From Litorimonas sp051251645 (GTDB taxonomy: Bacteria; Pseudomonadota; Alphaproteobacteria; Caulobacterales; Maricaulaceae), in the NCBI GenBank assembly GCA_051251645.1, contig JBPOEY010000001.1, positions 62,001 through 126,000 of the forward strand: a DNA stretch of 64,000 nucleotides, read 5' to 3'. Under the pieces are notes generated by a model. The model saw nothing but the letters and a program-made list of their open reading frames with translations, was not told where the DNA came from and searched no databases. Below, one piece after another: positions 16,655-25,076 of this stretch. The first letter of the stretch is position 1. The number at the start of each line of letters is the position of its first letter. The position numbers and the translations under genes are program-made.

Positions 16655-18280
16655 ATGAAAACACAGATTTTCCTGACCGCCGCAATATTCGCGCTCACGG
16701 CCTGTACGCCGCACAATGAATTGCAGCATTCACAAACGTCGACCCTTGCATCAGCGTCCTATGCGGCGACTGGACTGACGGCGCAGACGCTCCCTGAGTT
16801 GGTGGCGCAGCTCGACGCGGGGGACGTGACGGCTGTCGTTCTGACCCAAGCTTATCTCGACCGGATTGAGGCCATCGATCAGAACGGACCTCGCCTCCAA
16901 TCAGTATTGGCGTTAAATCCAGACGCTTTGTCACACGCCGAGGCGTCAGACGCGCGTCGGGCGGCGGGCGAGACGCTGGGGCCGCTGGATGGGGTGCCGA
17001 TCTTACTCAAAGATAATATTGAAACCCTCGATCCCCTTGCGACGACGGCGGGCGCGATTGCGCTCAAGGATAATGTGACGGGGCGGGATAGCCCGCTGGT
17101 CGCAGGCTTGCGCGCGCAAGGTGCGGTCATTCTCGGCAAGACGAACTTGTCGCAATGGGCGAACTTCCGCTCGAATGATTCCGTCTCCGGTTGGTCCGCT
17201 GTGGGCGGACAAGTCCGCAACCCGCATATGCTCGACCGCAGCCCCTGTGGCAGTTCCTCTGGCTCTGGAGCCGCGATCGCCGCAGGGCTCAGCGCAGGCG
17301 CGGTCGGCACAGAAACGAACGGTTCGATCATTTGCCCGGCGAACGTCAATGGCATTGTCGGGTTCAAACCGACCGTGGGCGTCATCAGTCAGGACTATAT
17401 CATCCCGATCAGTTCCTCCCAAGACACCGCCGGGCCGATGACCAAAACCGTCCGCGGCGCAGCCTTAATGATGGACGCCATGACGTCCTTGAGGGCGACG
17501 GATGGATCGGGCGGTTACGCGGCCGCGCTCGACGCCAACAGCTTGCAAAGCAAGCGGGTTGGTGTGCTGCGCTTCGCTCAAGGCAGCGCACATGTGCAGT
17601 CTCGGTTTAATGTCGGCCTCGCGGCGATGGAAACGTCTGGCGCTGAGTTGGTTGAGATCGACGCGTTCGAACGGGACGCCGATAATTTCTGGGGCGACTC
17701 CCTGTTCGTGTTGGAAACTGAATTTAAAGCCACGTTAAATGCTTACCTCGCGGACAGTCCCGCTGACATTCCCGTGCGGAGCTTGACCGAGCTTCGTAAT
17801 TTCAATGCTTCAAACGCGTCGGAAATGGCGCTGTTTGATCAAAGCCTCTTCGATAGCTCAGATGACCGCCCCGCTCTCACCGACGCCAAATATCTGGCGG
17901 CGAAATCCAGCGTGCAGCGCGCGGCCCGCGAACGCGGCATTGATGCGCTGATGGCCAATTACGATGTCGATATGCTGGTCAGCCCGTCCGGCCCGCTGTC
18001 CTCCCGCGTTGATCCGATCAATGGTGACACATGGCCTGATTGGGCCGGGGCCGGCTACCTCGCCGCCATCGCTGGCTATCCACATATTACCGTCCCCATG
18101 GGCGCCGTGCATAATGTGCCGCTCGGGTTCTCGATCATGGCAGGCGCGGGGCAGGATGCGGAGGTGATGAGCTACGGCTATGCGCTCGAGCAGGCGACGA
18201 ACGCGCGGGTCGAGCCTGAGTATTTGCGCGATGCGTATGAGGTGGAGGCGGTGCGGGCGGCTTTGGAAGTGGGGCGGTGA
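16655..18280 (+). CDS. Lipoprotein amidase (amidase signature family)
   Basis: A 541-residue amidase-signature enzyme. The lipobox ends LTAC (Cys17), so it is exported and lipid-anchored. The catalytic Lys lies in GVPILLKDNIE, and the Gly/Ser-rich signature with the Ser pair is in CGSSSGSGAAIAAGLSAG. Further blocks are GTETNGSIICPAN and GFKPTVGVIS. The family hydrolyses diverse amides (glutamyl-tRNA amidation, fatty amides, peptides), and the periplasmic location argues against a GatA role. A good AGGAAGGA site precedes the ATG. The substrate is not predictable. Confidence 0.88.
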   Translation: MKTQIFLTAAIFALTACTPHNELQHSQTSTLASASYAATGLTAQTLPELVAQLDAGDVTAVVLTQAYLDRIEAIDQNGPRLQSVLALNPDALSHAEASDARRAAGETLGPLDGVPILLKDNIETLDPLATTAGAIALKDNVTGRDSPLVAGLRAQGAVILGKTNLSQWANFRSNDSVSGWSAVGGQVRNPHMLDRSPCGSSSGSGAAIAAGLSAGAVGTETNGSIICPANVNGIVGFKPTVGVISQDYIIPISSSQDTAGPMTKTVRGAALMMDAMTSLRATDGSGGYAAALDANSLQSKRVGVLRFAQGSAHVQSRFNVGLAAMETSGAELVEIDAFERDADNFWGDSLFVLETEFKATLNAYLADSPADIPVRSLTELRNFNASNASEMALFDQSLFDSSDDRPALTDAKYLAAKSSVQRAARERGIDALMANYDVDMLVSPSGPLSSRVDPINGDTWPDWAGAGYLAAIAGYPHITVPMGAVHNVPLGFSIMAGAGQDAEVMSYGYALEQATNARVEPEYLRDAYEVEAVRAALEVGR

Positions 18281-18296
18281 ACTACCTCTGTCGCCT

Positions 18297-18317
18297 CAGG
18301 CCGACTTGATCGGCCTG
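18297..18317 (+). terminator. Possible terminator after the amidase gene
   Basis: An 8-bp perfect stem (CAGGCCGA / TCGGCCTG) with a 5-nt loop starts 16 nt after the amidase stop codon. Only two T residues follow, so efficiency is doubtful. Confidence 0.5.
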
Positions 18318-18518
18318 TTCATGGACCCATCTCTCTCAAGTTGGCGGCAAGGGGGGAATGACTTTTGATTTCGAGGGGTTTTCTTAGTTCGTCTATAGTC
18401 GTGGGTATTATGCAGGCGTCATAAATTTCGGATTATATGAAATAGGCTCCAGTCTGAGTTTACTTACAAACATTCGATTGTTCCTCCCTAATTCGCTAAG
18501 AGACAAATAGAGGTTAAA

Positions 18519-18644
18519 ATGAACGATATGAACCAAGCCTTATTGATTATTTCTGTGGCACTGGTGGTTTCCATCACGCTCATTATGAAATTTAAATATA
18601 ATATTCAGTTTCATATATTCTGGTTTGGTAGAAGCGAAGACTAA
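18519..18644 (+). CDS. 41-residue single-pass membrane peptide
   Basis: This small gene begins at ATG 18519, 6 nt after an AGAGG ribosome site. The product has one hydrophobic segment (residues about 8-23, LLIISVALVVSITLIM) followed by a basic/aromatic tail (KFKYNIQFHIFWFGRSED). The base composition is AT-rich compared with its neighbours. It overlaps the 3' end of convergent hslU by 4 nt. No family recognised. It could be a small membrane regulator or a toxin-like peptide. The roughly 240 nt between the amidase and this gene contain the possible amidase terminator and nothing else I can identify. Confidence 0.5.
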   Translation: MNDMNQALLIISVALVVSITLIMKFKYNIQFHIFWFGRSED

Positions 18645-19972
18645 AGAATGAATTTGCTCAAATCCTGATCCTTGGCCAGCTCACCAACCGTGCCTTTCAC
18701 ATAGTCCGCGTCTATCTTAACCGTCTCGCCATTGCGGTCCGTCGCCGTGAAGCTGATATCATCGAGTAGCCGCTCCATCACCGTGTGCAGTCGTCGCGCG
18801 CCGATATTCTCAACACTGTCATTCACTTGCGCGCTGATCTTGGCGATCTCGGCAATGGCGTCCTCAGTGAAGTTCAGAGTCACGCCTTCGGTCGCCATCA
18901 GGGCGGTATATTGTTTGATGAGGGAGGCTTCGGGTTCTGTCAGGATGCGGACGAAGTCGGCTTCTGTCAGGGCGCGAAGCTCGACCCGGATGGGTAGGCG
19001 GCCTTGCAGTTCGGGCAACAGGTCGGACGGTTTGGCGACGTGAAATGCGCCGGAGCTGATGAACAAGATATGGTCGGTTTTGACCGGACCATATTTGGTC
19101 GAGACGGTCGTGCCTTCGATCAGTGGCAGCAGGTCACGCTGCACCCCTTCGCGGGAGACATCGCCGCCGCGCGCGTCGGAGCGTGTGGTGATTTTGTCGA
19201 TTTCGTCGAGGAAGACGATGCCGTCTTCTTGGGTCAACTCAACTGCTTCGCGTTTGATTGCGTCTTCATCGACCAGCTTGTCCGCCTCCTCGGAGAGCAG
19301 CGGCGCATAGGCGTCGCGGACTTTGAGAGTAACGGTTTTGCTCTTGCCCATTTTGCCGAACATGGCCGACAGGTCGATCATGCCCATGCCGCCCCCGCCC
19401 GGTTGTCCGGGGATTTCCATGGATTGAAACGGAGAGGCAGTATCGGATAGTTCCAGATCGACTTCCGTGTCGTCGAGCTCGCCAGAGCGGAGTTTGCGGC
19501 GAAACGCTTCGCGCGTGCCGTCGCGGGCATTATCCCCCGCGAGCGCATCGATGATGCGGTTTTCCGCCGCCGCTTCAGCCTGCGCTGTGACCAGCCCGCG
19601 TTTTTCATCGCGCAGCAGGGTCAGGGCGGCTTCGACGAGGTCGCGAATGATTTGTTCGACGTCGCGACCGACATAGCCGACCTCGGTGAATTTGGTCGCT
19701 TCGACCTTGAGAAACGGCGCGCGCGCGAGCTTGGCAAGGCGGCGGCTGATTTCTGTTTTCCCGACACCCGTCGGGCCGATCATCAAAATGTTCTTGGGCG
19801 TGACTTCGGCGCGCAGGCTGGCGTCCAATTGCTTGCGCCGCCAGCGATTACGCAGCGCAATGGCCACGGCGCGCTTGGCATCGCCTTGCGCGACAATATG
19901 GCGATCAAGCTCAGAGACGATCTCGCGCGGGGTAAAGGCAGATTGGGAGGAAGCAGTGTTGGAATCAGTCAT
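18641..19972 (-). CDS. hslU: ATP-dependent protease ATPase subunit HslU
   Basis: A 443-residue AAA+ unfoldase. Walker A is GPTGVGKTEISRR (about residues 66-78); Walker B is in GIVFLDEIDKI. The pore loop region (TEVGYVGRDVEQIIRDL), the Gly/Met-rich I-domain segment and the arginine-rich sensor 2 region (NIGARRLHTVMER) are present. The C-terminal tail DLSKFIL, which docks into the HslV peptidase, is intact, so a functional HslV partner is expected. Unusually no hslV is adjacent: the upstream same-strand gene is a DUF2157 membrane protein 56 nt away. It unfolds substrates such as misfolded cytosolic proteins. Confidence 0.96.
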   Translation of the reverse strand: MTDSNTASSQSAFTPREIVSELDRHIVAQGDAKRAVAIALRNRWRRKQLDASLRAEVTPKNILMIGPTGVGKTEISRRLAKLARAPFLKVEATKFTEVGYVGRDVEQIIRDLVEAALTLLRDEKRGLVTAQAEAAAENRIIDALAGDNARDGTREAFRRKLRSGELDDTEVDLELSDTASPFQSMEIPGQPGGGGMGMIDLSAMFGKMGKSKTVTLKVRDAYAPLLSEEADKLVDEDAIKREAVELTQEDGIVFLDEIDKITTRSDARGGDVSREGVQRDLLPLIEGTTVSTKYGPVKTDHILFISSGAFHVAKPSDLLPELQGRLPIRVELRALTEADFVRILTEPEASLIKQYTALMATEGVTLNFTEDAIAEIAKISAQVNDSVENIGARRLHTVMERLLDDISFTATDRNGETVKIDADYVKGTVGELAKDQDLSKFIL

Positions 19973-20027
19973 AGGCGGGATGTGGGGGTCGCGGCCCGTC
20001 GATCAAGTCGTTTGCTGGATTCTAGCC

Positions 20028-21131
20028 CTAGGATTCCAATGGCTTGGTTTCCAGTGGCACATATGGCGGCGGAAAAACACGCCATTGCGGCAAGACACGG
20101 ATCAGCTGATTGCGCACGGGATGCCACGCCACACCGAGCAACACGATGGTCGCGCCGAGGAGAATCAGCGTTATGGACATCGTTGAGCCGAGATTAACGT
20201 CGGTCTGTTTGACCAGAAACGCCACCGCCAGTCCGGTATAGCCCAATGAGGACACAATCAGCGCACGGCGATTAATTGCCAGCCCAATAACGGTGATGAC
20301 GCCCGTCGCCGCGAGAATAATTGTCGCGTCAGCTTGGGTGAAGCTCAAAACGGGAAGGACGTCGAACAAGAGCTCGGCTTTCTCCATAACCGCATATCCG
20401 ACTAACCCATGAATAATCAACGGCGCGGCCAACAGGTGCAACCAGAACGCATTATCGGCAAAGCGCGTGCGGCGGTGGCTGTCTTGAATATCATACAGCA
20501 AGGCCGCCGCAAAAATGGCGAGGCCGGCGCTGACCAAAATCCAGCCGAATTGGGTGCGCAATATGCCGGGGGCGACTTGGCCCAGGAACGCAAAGAGTAA
20601 ATAGAGCAGCGCAATCGCGATCAAGGCGATGCAAAAGGGCAAGCGGATGCGGGCGTAAAATAGCGTCATCGCCGCGACCGTGATCATCGCCGCGAAAATA
20701 CCGTTCAATGACGCGAGCCCACTCAAGCCTGTTTGAATAAACAGGAGAAAGGCGAGCGCTGTAATGAGCGTCGGAAAATGGGCGCGTTTATAACGACCGA
20801 AATATTCCGCCAACCCATAGGCCCCGGCGGCGGCGGCTAAAAAAACGGGGCCACCACCGAAGATGGCCATGATGGCACTGACGCCGAGCGCGAGTAAAAC
20901 CAGCCCAACGCCAATGAACACATCCCCGAAACTCCGCAAAAACCGTAAATCATCTTCATTGCCAATGACGGCCCCATCGGACGCGCGCAGCGTTTTGGTT
21001 GGCTTTGCGATTTCGTCCGGGTCTCGCCCCGCGAGGTCGCTCCGCATAGCTTTGGCTTGTTTGGGTGAGAGGATGCCAGCGGCTTCCGCCGCGTCGATCT
21101 GTTCCCGGTTCATTTGCGTCTGTTCAACCAT
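20028..21131 (-). CDS. DUF2157 multi-pass membrane protein
   Basis: A 367-residue protein with an N-terminal soluble DUF2157-type domain (INREQ-like start, AEAAGILSPKQAKAM) and about ten hydrophobic segments from residue ~75 to ~335. The family is uncharacterised. An ATG at 21131 (MVEQTQMNREQID) is chosen: a further upstream ATG at 21200 would place the start inside a perfect 10-bp-arm palindrome and add a non-conserved-looking leader. It is divergent from the hydrolase gene at 21253, and the palindrome between them may control both. It ends 56 nt before hslU. Confidence 0.75.
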   Translation of the reverse strand: MVEQTQMNREQIDAAEAAGILSPKQAKAMRSDLAGRDPDEIAKPTKTLRASDGAVIGNEDDLRFLRSFGDVFIGVGLVLLALGVSAIMAIFGGGPVFLAAAAGAYGLAEYFGRYKRAHFPTLITALAFLLFIQTGLSGLASLNGIFAAMITVAAMTLFYARIRLPFCIALIAIALLYLLFAFLGQVAPGILRTQFGWILVSAGLAIFAAALLYDIQDSHRRTRFADNAFWLHLLAAPLIIHGLVGYAVMEKAELLFDVLPVLSFTQADATIILAATGVITVIGLAINRRALIVSSLGYTGLAVAFLVKQTDVNLGSTMSITLILLGATIVLLGVAWHPVRNQLIRVLPQWRVFPPPYVPLETKPLES

Positions 21132-21185
21132 GTCCTGACTGTTACGCTCCGCAGGCTGAACCGCAAGTGATGACGGCGTGTTGGA

Positions 21186-21213
21186 AAGTGTCCTTGACAT
21201 GTAAAGGACACTT
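21186..21213. promoter_or_regulatory. Palindromic operator-like site overlapping a promoter
   Basis: Perfect inverted repeat AAGTGTCCTT-N8-AAGGACACTT. A TTGACA (21194-21199) lies inside it, with TCTAAG at 21215-21220 as a possible -10 for the plus-strand hydrolase gene, although the 15-nt spacing is short. A second inverted repeat, GTCAAG-N4-CTTGAC (about 21220-21235), follows. The arrangement fits a repressor site. The Cro/CI-type protein encoded at 22615-22827 is the obvious candidate, but this is untested. Confidence 0.6.
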
Positions 21214-21252
21214 GTCTAAGTCAAGCTAACTTGACAAAATGAGACATTAAAA

Positions 21253-22191
21253 ATGAAGCAAATTATTGGAATAGCTGCGAGCTTGGGGTTCGTTTTATCG
21301 GCCAGCGGCTGCACGGCGGAGCCGTCCGCGTCGACCCTAGAGGCGGTGGAGGTTGCGGCGGACATGGCCCCCGAAGACCAGCAGGGTTGGTTATCTTTCC
21401 GAACCGTCGGTACTGGTCCGGACGTTATCTTGCTGCCTGGCTTGGCCAGCGCGGGGCAGGTCTGGGACGGAACGGTCGCTGCCTTGAAGGATCAGTATCG
21501 ATTCCATATCGCGGAGGTTGCCGGGTTTGCCGGACAGCCCGCCGCAGACCCTCGCGTAGCGATTATCGACGGTCTGTCGGACGACGCGGCAGCCTATATT
21601 AAGGCGCAAAACCTTAATCAACCGATCATAGTCGGGCATTCAATGGGCGGGTTTACATCCTTGCACGTGGGTCGGGACCATGGCGAGCAGGTCGGCGGTG
21701 TCATCAGCGTGGATAGCCTGCCGTTCTACCCTCTGATCTTTAATGCAAACGCGACAGTCGAAACATCGAAACCGATGGCGGACCAAATGGTTGCGCAAAT
21801 GAAAGCCATGCCGAAAGCGGCCTATGATACGGCGCAGGCCCAAAGCGCGACCAGATTAGCCAAGGGTGCCGACACGCAAGCACGGATCGCGAACTGGGGT
21901 GCCGCGTCAGACCGCGACATTGTGCTGGCCGCGATGTCTGAGATCATGACAACCGATTTCCGGTCCGATCTGTCCAATATCGATGTGCCCGTGACAGTCA
22001 TCTACGCGCATGATCCGCAAATGGGCATTCCTTCGGACACGGTCGACCGCCTCTATGCCACGGCTTATTTGGGTACGAAAAATTTGTCACTCGACCGCGT
22101 CGATGGAAGTTTCCATTTCATCATGGATGACCAACCTGACGCTTTTGTCGCGGCTCTGTCCGCTGCGCTCGCCACCTATACGAACCGCTAA
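21253..22191 (+). CDS. Lipoprotein alpha/beta hydrolase
   Basis: A 312-residue protein with lipobox SASGC (Cys20) and an alpha/beta-hydrolase fold. The oxyanion segment is VILLPGLASAGQVWDG, the nucleophile elbow GHSMGG (about residues 130-135), the acid residue is likely the Asp in IYAHDPQ, and the base His is in DGSFHFIMDD. It lies downstream of the palindromic promoter region and is followed after 26 nt by a membrane protein and a small regulator. Possible roles include cell-envelope esterase or lactonase. The substrate is unknown. Confidence 0.85.
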   Translation: MKQIIGIAASLGFVLSASGCTAEPSASTLEAVEVAADMAPEDQQGWLSFRTVGTGPDVILLPGLASAGQVWDGTVAALKDQYRFHIAEVAGFAGQPAADPRVAIIDGLSDDAAAYIKAQNLNQPIIVGHSMGGFTSLHVGRDHGEQVGGVISVDSLPFYPLIFNANATVETSKPMADQMVAQMKAMPKAAYDTAQAQSATRLAKGADTQARIANWGAASDRDIVLAAMSEIMTTDFRSDLSNIDVPVTVIYAHDPQMGIPSDTVDRLYATAYLGTKNLSLDRVDGSFHFIMDDQPDAFVAALSAALATYTNR

Positions 22192-22217
22192 CCCAAACAC
22201 ATATTAAGGAGTGACTA

Positions 22218-22622
22218 ATGTCTCAAACAATGATCCGAAAACGCTATACGCGAACTGTGCTGGGCGCGGGGGCGGGCTATATCGGCGCTGTCGCCGGGGT
22301 CTCGACGCAGTTAGATGATGGCGATCCTCTCACAGCGCTCAATATCGGTTTGGCGCTTGTGCCGGGACTGTTCATCTTGATGATGGTCTATGCCATGTGG
22401 GTCTATTTTCGCGATGTTGATGAGGCCGCACGTCATTTTATGATTAAGGCTATGATGAGCGCGCTATTTGTGGCGTTGTCTATCTCAGGCGTATGGGGAT
22501 TGGCGGAATTATTCCTCGACGCCTTGCCGAAACTCCCCGTGTTCTTTGTTTTCCCGATCATCATAGGGATGTTTGGAATGTTCACTTGCTTTGGCCCAGC
22601 CCGGACCATGGGCCGTGCATAA
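22218..22622 (+). CDS. Four-helix hypothetical membrane protein
   Basis: A 134-residue protein with about four hydrophobic segments (roughly residues 14-28, 40-66, 76-98 and 104-124). No family recognised by name; short integral membrane proteins of this layout often precede a small Cro/CI-type regulator of the kind encoded here, with overlapping reading frames. An AAGGAG site precedes the ATG. It overlaps the next gene by 8 nt, so the two are probably translated together. Confidence 0.7.
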   Translation: MSQTMIRKRYTRTVLGAGAGYIGAVAGVSTQLDDGDPLTALNIGLALVPGLFILMMVYAMWVYFRDVDEAARHFMIKAMMSALFVALSISGVWGLAELFLDALPKLPVFFVFPIIIGMFGMFTCFGPARTMGRA

Positions 22623-22827
22623 TCGGCTCAAGGAACTGCGCGCCCAACATGGGTGGTCGCAAGCGGTGCTGGGTGATCAGCTGGATATATCCCGGCAGAG
22701 CGTCAATGCGATTGAGACATGCCGTTATGATCCGTCGCTGCCGCTGGCGTTCAAAATCGCCCGACTCTTTGGCGAACCCATCGAAGCGATCTTTGATGAC
22801 GGAGATGTCGCAAAGGCGGCGGAGTAA
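22615..22827 (+). CDS. Small Cro/CI-family (XRE) transcriptional regulator
   Basis: A 70-residue protein, essentially one helix-turn-helix: HNRLKELRAQHGWSQAVLG, then DISRQSVNAIETCRYDPSLP and a final FGEPIEAIFDD. The start is taken as the GTG at 22615, 8 nt inside the upstream gene, because the homologous domain begins at once; a longer version from 22573 would add 14 unrelated residues. Such minimal regulators commonly act on their own operon. The upstream palindrome at 21186-21213 is a plausible target. Confidence 0.85.
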   Translation: MHNRLKELRAQHGWSQAVLGDQLDISRQSVNAIETCRYDPSLPLAFKIARLFGEPIEAIFDDGDVAKAAE

Positions 22828-22902
22828 ACCCGCGCGCATCTTGCATCTGCTCAATGGCGCGGGGGCTTTACGGCCCCTGCCGCTCGACTTAACGCCGCGC
22901 TT

Positions 22903-24375
22903 ATGAGCGCTCTTGACCATCTCCCCGTTATTATTGGTGCCGGACAGGATAGCCGTGCTGTTCCGGACGATCTTGATCAGGCCTTCGGTCCTGCCGATTT
23001 GGCGGGGGTTGCGCTGAACCGCGCCTTCAAAGACGCCGGGATCGCACCGCAAGCCCTCGACGTATGTTTTGGCGTGCGCCTGTTCGGCGATAGCGGTCCG
23101 ACATTTCCCAACCCCTTTGGCGGCCCGACGAATTTCCCCGCGAGTGTTTGCGCGCGGGCCGGGGCCAGCGCGGCTCACTATACCTATGATAATGTCGGGG
23201 GGCAGTCGCCGCAAACGCTTGTCGCGGAAGCGGCGAAACTGTTGCTGGAGGGGACTGCTGAAACCGTCGCTATCGTCGGGGCCGAAGCTATCGCGAATAT
23301 TAAAGCCGCTGGTCGTGCGGGGGCGGCACCCGATTGGCATGAGGTGCGTGAGGAACCGCTGGATGATCGGGGCGCCTATGGCCCCGGTGGGTTCATGGTG
23401 CATATGCAGGCGATTTCTCACCGGATCGCCGCGCCGATTTATTATTACGGGCTGATGGAATGTGCGCGCCGCGCTGCGATGGGCGAGACGAAAGCTGTCT
23501 ATCGTGACCGCATGGCGGTGATTTGGGGTGAGTTCGCCCAAGTCGCAGCGGGCAATGAATATGCCGCTGTTCGGGCGGGCTTATCCGGGGTGGATATTGT
23601 CACGCCCGGTCCCGGCAATCCGATGATTGCGAGCCCTTATACCAAAGCGATGGTCGCGCGAGACGGTGTTAATCAGGGCGCGGCAATCCTGATGACGACC
23701 TATGGTAAAGCCAAACAGTTGGGCGTGAGCGATGTGACCTTCTTGCACGGGCATGACAGCTGCACGGAGCCGTCCCCATTGGAACGCGAGCATCTTCACC
23801 GCGCCGAGGCGCAAAAACGCGTGCTGGAGAGCACGGGTCGTGACGCGGATATGTATGATCTTTATTCCTGCTTCCCGATTGTGCCGATGGAGGCCAAGCG
23901 CATTCTCGGCTTGGGCGGACATATCCCTCTGACCTTAACCGGCGGGCTGCCGTTCTTTGGCGGTCCGGGGAATAATTACTCCTTGCACGGCATTGCCGAA
24001 GCCCACGCACAGGTGCGCGGGACGGAGAAGACCGCCGTCGTCTATGCGAATGGCGGATTGGCGTCGAAACATGCGGTGGGGCGCTATTGCGGTGTCGCGC
24101 CGGACAGGGTCGCCCTGCGCAAGAGCCCGGATCCAGAGCCTGCAAAAATAGTCGAAACAGCCGCTGACCCCTCCGGGTGCATCATCGCTTATACGGTCGA
24201 ATATCGCCGGGGGGAGCCGACGGGCGTTGTGATAATGGCCGAAACCGAGGCCGGGACACGCTTTTATGCGCGTGGCGACATTGAGCTCGCAGGCGGTTTC
24301 ATACAGGGCGATCCGGTCGGTCAAACGATCCAAACAAAAACGCAGTCGGGCCAGAACATGCTAACTGGCATTTAA
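22903..24375 (+). CDS. Thiolase-superfamily protein (acetyl-CoA acetyltransferase-like)
   Basis: A 490-residue protein with thiolase fold elements: an N-terminal PVIIGAGQ block, the duplicated core, a C-terminal GGLPFFGGPGNNYSLHGIAE block containing the conserved His, and a C-terminal OB-like extension (about 400-490). The usual nucleophilic Cys of thiolases falls near YDNVGGQSPQTL, where no Cys is present, so condensation or cleavage by the standard mechanism is doubtful; the C-terminal region keeps SCFPIVP. Members are annotated as acetyl-CoA acetyltransferase or SCP-x-like in lipid or steroid degradation. The acyl-CoA ligase encoded at 25077-26612 is compatible with an acyl-CoA pathway. 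Confidence 0.78.
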   Translation: MSALDHLPVIIGAGQDSRAVPDDLDQAFGPADLAGVALNRAFKDAGIAPQALDVCFGVRLFGDSGPTFPNPFGGPTNFPASVCARAGASAAHYTYDNVGGQSPQTLVAEAAKLLLEGTAETVAIVGAEAIANIKAAGRAGAAPDWHEVREEPLDDRGAYGPGGFMVHMQAISHRIAAPIYYYGLMECARRAAMGETKAVYRDRMAVIWGEFAQVAAGNEYAAVRAGLSGVDIVTPGPGNPMIASPYTKAMVARDGVNQGAAILMTTYGKAKQLGVSDVTFLHGHDSCTEPSPLEREHLHRAEAQKRVLESTGRDADMYDLYSCFPIVPMEAKRILGLGGHIPLTLTGGLPFFGGPGNNYSLHGIAEAHAQVRGTEKTAVVYANGGLASKHAVGRYCGVAPDRVALRKSPDPEPAKIVETAADPSGCIIAYTVEYRRGEPTGVVIMAETEAGTRFYARGDIELAGGFIQGDPVGQTIQTKTQSGQNMLTGI

Positions 24376-24398
24376 CCTGCATGGGTTAACGGGTGATC

Positions 24399-25073
24399 AT
24401 GATAAAACCGGGCTTTATAATTGCGTCTATCGTTCTGCTCGCCGGATGCGGCAGTATGCCGGACTATGGACCTCACACACCTCATCCTCCCCAGTCATCG
24501 ATGACAGCGTCTCGATCTGGCGCGCCCGCCCGCATGCCGTCTTATATGACGCCTATTCCCGGACAGGGTCAAAATCTGAACCAGTCGCCTTTGCTGACTG
24601 ACCGCGTGACCTATTCGCAGAAAGACCCCCGTTGGGGCCAAGATACGCTAGGCCGCAAGGGGGGTAGCCTCGCGCGCGAAGGCTGCGTTCTGACCTCAGC
24701 CGCGATGGCGATGACCAATCTTGGCTATGATATTGATCCGGGTGAGCTGAACCGACGGCTGACGCAGTCTGACAACCTTACCCCGTCAGGCTTGTTGAAA
24801 TGGAAAGGCATTGCCGATGTGTCCGGCGGTGCGGTCAAAGCGACCTTTTATGAGACAGTGAGTGAGCCATTGATCCAGTCCTGCCTCGTCAAAGGCGATT
24901 ATCCGCTGGTTCGGTTCTATCTGCCCAATGGTCGGTCGCATTGGGCGATGATTTTAGGACGCTCAGAGAATGGTTACCATATGCGCGATCCGTTGCGCGT
25001 ATCGAACAGCCCGCTGGTTTTCCCGCGTGATAGCTCTGCGTTCAAATCTCTGCGCTGTATCGGTCGTGGATAG
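24399..25073 (+). CDS. C39-like peptidase-domain lipoprotein
   Basis: A 224-residue lipoprotein: ATG at 24399 gives MIKPGFIIASIVLLAGC with Cys17; a GTG 6 nt upstream is also in frame. A Pro/Ser-rich linker (about 20-65) is followed by a papain-like peptidase C39_2 fold: YSQKDPRWGQDTLG, the Cys in AREGCVLTSAAMAM, the His in RSHWAMIL and the Asp in MRDPL. These form a plausible Cys-His-Asp triad, so it may cleave peptides or crosslinks in the periplasm. It lies 23 nt after the thiolase-like gene and convergent with the ligase gene, 3 nt apart. Confidence 0.8.
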   Translation: MIKPGFIIASIVLLAGCGSMPDYGPHTPHPPQSSMTASRSGAPARMPSYMTPIPGQGQNLNQSPLLTDRVTYSQKDPRWGQDTLGRKGGSLAREGCVLTSAAMAMTNLGYDIDPGELNRRLTQSDNLTPSGLLKWKGIADVSGGAVKATFYETVSEPLIQSCLVKGDYPLVRFYLPNGRSHWAMILGRSENGYHMRDPLRVSNSPLVFPRDSSAFKSLRCIGRG

Positions 25074-25076
25074 GTC

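Noticed and set aside
24371..24392. TTAA...TTAA pair as a CtrA-binding site upstream of the C39-like gene
   Set aside because: Spacing is 10 rather than the required 7 nt.
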